Source: an uncultured Butyricicoccus sp. (GTDB lineage Bacteria; Bacillota; Clostridia; Oscillospirales; Butyricicoccaceae). Taken from it: 25,100 nt of DNA. The stretch spans positions 1 to 25,100 of the forward strand of contig USSI01000004.1 of assembly GCA_900557315.1 (NCBI GenBank), read 5' to 3'. How positions within the stretch are numbered: the stretch's first letter is position 1; every line of letters begins with the position of its first letter. The translations under genes and the position numbers were made by a program. Positions 23,521-25,100 of the stretch are shown here, piece by piece. The notes under the pieces are model-generated. The model saw only the letters and a program-made list of their open reading frames with translations, was not told where the DNA came from and ran no database searches.

Positions 23521-24501
23521 TTACAGGTTGGTCAGTTTGGTGCCCTGATAGTAGTGCGACAGGATTTCCTGATAGCCCGAACCCTGTTCGGCCATATACT
23601 TCGCGCCGTACTGCGACAGGCCGACGCCGTGCCCGTAGCCGATGGTGTGGAAGGTGATGCTGTCCGCGGTGGTGGTGATGGTGAAATTGGCCGATTGCAG
23701 GCCGAACAGCTCGCGTACCGCCGTGCCTTCGACGGTCACGCCGCCCAGCTGCACGGTTATGATGCCGCCTGCCGCCGACCGCACGGACGCCTTGAACCAG
23801 GTGTCCGGCGCGCCCGAGACATCGGCGGAGGGGAAAGCATCCGCGACCGCGGCGCGGAAATCGTCCGCGGATACGGTCACCGCGTCCTCATAGCCGCTGT
23901 ATGCCGAGCCGCCCGGGCTGACCGCGCTTTGCAGATAGGGGATATCCTCGCCCCAGACGTCTTTTGCCGCTTCGGTGCGCGGGCCGCTGACGCAGTGGAA
24001 CACAGCGGCGATGGGCGCGCCGTCATACGTCAGGATTTCGCCCTCCGTGTCCTCGACCGCCTGCTGCACGCGGGACAGGTCGCTCCCCGCGGCGGTTTCG
24101 ACCGCGATGTCGCGGTAAGCCGCACAGTGGCGGTAATCGTCGCACAGGTCCGCGTCCGGATGGACCTCGGGCCGCCCGCGCGACAGCTTGTAGACCGCAT
24201 AGGTGCGCGCCGCAACCGCCTGCGCGCGGATGGCCTCCTCCGGGAAGTCGTTCGGGATTTCCGCCGCTACCACGCCCGCCACATAGGTTTCGAGCGGCAG
24301 CTCGACCGGCGTGCCGTCGATCTCGACCGTGACCGTGGACCAGTCGATGTCCTGCGCCGCATCCTGCCCGTCCGTGGATACGGCCTGCTGTACGGCGGGG
24401 GGATCGGACGCGGCGGCATCTGTGCCGCCGGACGGCCAGACCACGGGCAGCAGATACAACGCCAGCACCAGCCCGCAGCCGGTCAGCAACAGTTTACGCA
24501 T
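23521..24501 (-). CDS. spoIID: Stage II sporulation protein D, peptidoglycan lytic transglycosylase
   Basis: 326 residues, normal for SpoIID. It is a membrane-anchored transglycosylase of the DMP complex that drives forespore engulfment. An N-terminal signal anchor (about 4-22) is followed by the SpoIID domain. The catalytic Glu is E71 or equivalent in LPLETYVAGVVAAEIP (E71, E81). The zinc-site pattern H114, C120, H125, C126 has the same spacing as reported for Clostridioides difficile SpoIID. The C-terminal hallmark GYGHGVGLSQYGAKYMAEQG is intact. AAAGGAGG precedes the ATG. Upstream, CATATATT resembles a sigma-E -10 but no matching -35 was found. In many Clostridia spoIID lies next to spoIIQ; here two unrelated genes separate them. 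Confidence 0.95.
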   Translation of the reverse strand: MRKLLLTGCGLVLALYLLPVVWPSGGTDAAASDPPAVQQAVSTDGQDAAQDIDWSTVTVEIDGTPVELPLETYVAGVVAAEIPNDFPEEAIRAQAVAARTYAVYKLSRGRPEVHPDADLCDDYRHCAAYRDIAVETAAGSDLSRVQQAVEDTEGEILTYDGAPIAAVFHCVSGPRTEAAKDVWGEDIPYLQSAVSPGGSAYSGYEDAVTVSADDFRAAVADAFPSADVSGAPDTWFKASVRSAAGGIITVQLGGVTVEGTAVRELFGLQSANFTITTTADSITFHTIGYGHGVGLSQYGAKYMAEQGSGYQEILSHYYQGTKLTNL

Positions 24502-24572
24502 GTCCGCCGCCTCCTTTCTCTGGTAATATATGCCGGTTCATTTATTGACAGAACACCAGATGTAGATTTCTA

Positions 24573-24601
24573 TTGACAAGATTTCCAATATATAGTATTC
24601 T
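24573..24601 (+). promoter_or_regulatory. Strong sigma-A promoter of the SOS-box operon
   Basis: Consensus -35 TTGACA (24573-24578), 17-nt spacer, -10 TATTCT (24596-24601). A second TTGACA lies at 24545-24550 without a good -10. The transcript would start near 24608, just before the LexA box. Confidence 0.8.
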
Positions 24602-24613
24602 ATAACCATGAAA

Positions 24614-24627
24614 CGAACAAATGTTCG
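24614..24627. promoter_or_regulatory. LexA (SOS) box
   Basis: CGAACAAATGTTCG is a perfect 6-bp inverted repeat and fits the Firmicutes DinR/LexA consensus CGAAC-RNRY-GTTCG at every position. It lies just downstream of the predicted transcription start, a normal place for LexA repression. Confidence 0.85.
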
Positions 24628-24647
24628 ATATGCGAGGAGGGAGCGCT

Positions 24648-24884
24648 GTGTATCTGCGTGAAATGGCGCAGGAATACCGTTCCAACATTGCACTGCTCGA
24701 ACTGCGCATGAAGCAGCTGCAGGTGGCGCAGCGCCGCACGCAGCACAAGGAGGTCAGGTACCGGCTCAGGCAGCGCATCGGCTGCCTGCGGGTGCTGATT
24801 AACGAAGGCCGCAAGACGGTGTTTATGCTGGAACATTATTACGATAAGGGAGGACAATACCATGCAAACAAACGGGCAGTTTGA
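24648..24884 (+). CDS. Small basic helical protein of unknown function, SOS-controlled
   Basis: 78 residues, rich in Arg, Lys, Leu and Gln, predicted by eye to be almost wholly helical with heptad-like spacing (IALLELRMKQLQVAQRRTQH, then RLRQRIGCLRVLINEGRK). No signal peptide or membrane segment. GTG at 24648 is the chosen start: GAGGAGGGAG lies 5-7 nt upstream. An ATG at 24621 falls inside the LexA box and has no ribosome binding site. It is the first gene after the SOS box and overlaps the next gene by 23 nt, so the two are coupled. I do not recognise a family; a small DNA- or protein-binding partner of the downstream sigma-like protein is a guess. Confidence 0.7.
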   Translation: MYLREMAQEYRSNIALLELRMKQLQVAQRRTQHKEVRYRLRQRIGCLRVLINEGRKTVFMLEHYYDKGGQYHANKRAV

Positions 24885-25100
24885 ACACAGGGCCGATCAT
24901 GCGGCATACGAGGCCTATCTGGCCTCGCTCGGTTCGGATGACAGCGCGTTCCGCGCATCGTTCCGGGATGCGTTTTTCCGGGCGCTCCGGGAGGAGCTGA
25001 CCGGGCGGCAGTATGAGGTGCTGTGGCTCAAGGAGGTCGAAGGGCTTTCCGGTAAGGAAATCGCGTACAAGCTGGGCATCAGCCAGTCCGCGGTGTCGCG
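24862..25100 (+). CDS. Sigma-70 region 4-like helix-turn-helix protein; 3' end cut by window
   Basis: 79 complete codons are visible. About 45 residues of acidic/aromatic helical sequence precede a clear sigma region 4 HTH: LTGRQYEVLWLKEVEGLSGK followed by EIAYKLGISQSAVSR. No region 2 (-10 recognition, core binding) is seen before it, so it is either a small sigma-like regulator or a partial sigma factor of the type found in mobile elements and small clostridial operons. AAGGGAGG lies 8 nt before the ATG, inside the upstream gene. It is second in the SOS-box operon. What follows lies outside the window. Confidence 0.8.
   Translation, partial: MQTNGQFEHRADHAAYEAYLASLGSDDSAFRASFRDAFFRALREELTGRQYEVLWLKEVEGLSGKEIAYKLGISQSAVS

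Noticed and set aside
24502..24560. Sigma-E promoter for spoIID (CATATATT about 35 nt before the start)
   Set aside because: The -10 is plausible, and sigma-E control is expected for spoIID, but no -35 of the right type is found 13-15 nt upstream, so it was not listed as a feature.

Overview
The window looks like a chromosomal segment of a high-GC, spore-forming Clostridia member, most likely a gut-associated Oscillospirales-type anaerobe. Supporting signs are strong Gram-positive ribosome binding sites, lipoprotein signal peptides, two sporulation engulfment proteins (SpoIIQ-like and SpoIID), GC-rich codons with AT-rich spacers, and a Firmicutes-type LexA/SOS box. This placement is inference from gene content; no 16S or marker gene is present. 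No rRNA, tRNA, CRISPR array or insertion sequence was recognised.

Region 1 (1-6384, + strand): a tightly coupled operon. It holds larC (nickel insertase for the lactate racemase-type NPN cofactor, 5' end just outside the window, with a very His-rich insert) followed by a five-gene NikABCDE-like ABC importer. The genes overlap by a few bases and end at a hairpin terminator. The likely logic is nickel import feeding cofactor assembly.

Region 2 (6401-13232): an inositol or inositol-like catabolic cluster on the minus strand. It contains iolG1, an SSS sodium symporter, iolG2 and an IolE/IolI-like TIM-barrel isomerase, with a divergent LacI-type regulator. Good sigma-A promoters precede iolG1, iolG2 and the regulator. 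Two related 18-bp palindromes with a central CG lie on the iolG2 and symporter promoters and are probable operators for the LacI protein.

Region 3 (13258-19021): 25 nt after lacI begins a tripartite RND export set: a TolC-like coiled-coil protein, an HlyD-type lipoprotein and a 1038-residue RND permease. A small lipoprotein with its own promoter follows (19145-19816).

Region 4 (19925-24501): spoIIQ-like (minus), a stand-alone uroporphyrinogen-decarboxylase/MtaA-fold protein (minus) divergent from an AraC regulator (plus), then spoIID (minus). The spoIIQ promoter is forespore-like, and a close relative of it lies upstream of the inositol symporter.

Region 5 (24545-25100): a new + strand operon with a near-ideal promoter and a perfect Firmicutes LexA box. 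It encodes a 78-residue basic helical protein and a sigma-region-4-like protein cut by the window end. The SOS-controlled operon, the shared sporulation-like promoter and the paired LacI operators are the most notable findings.
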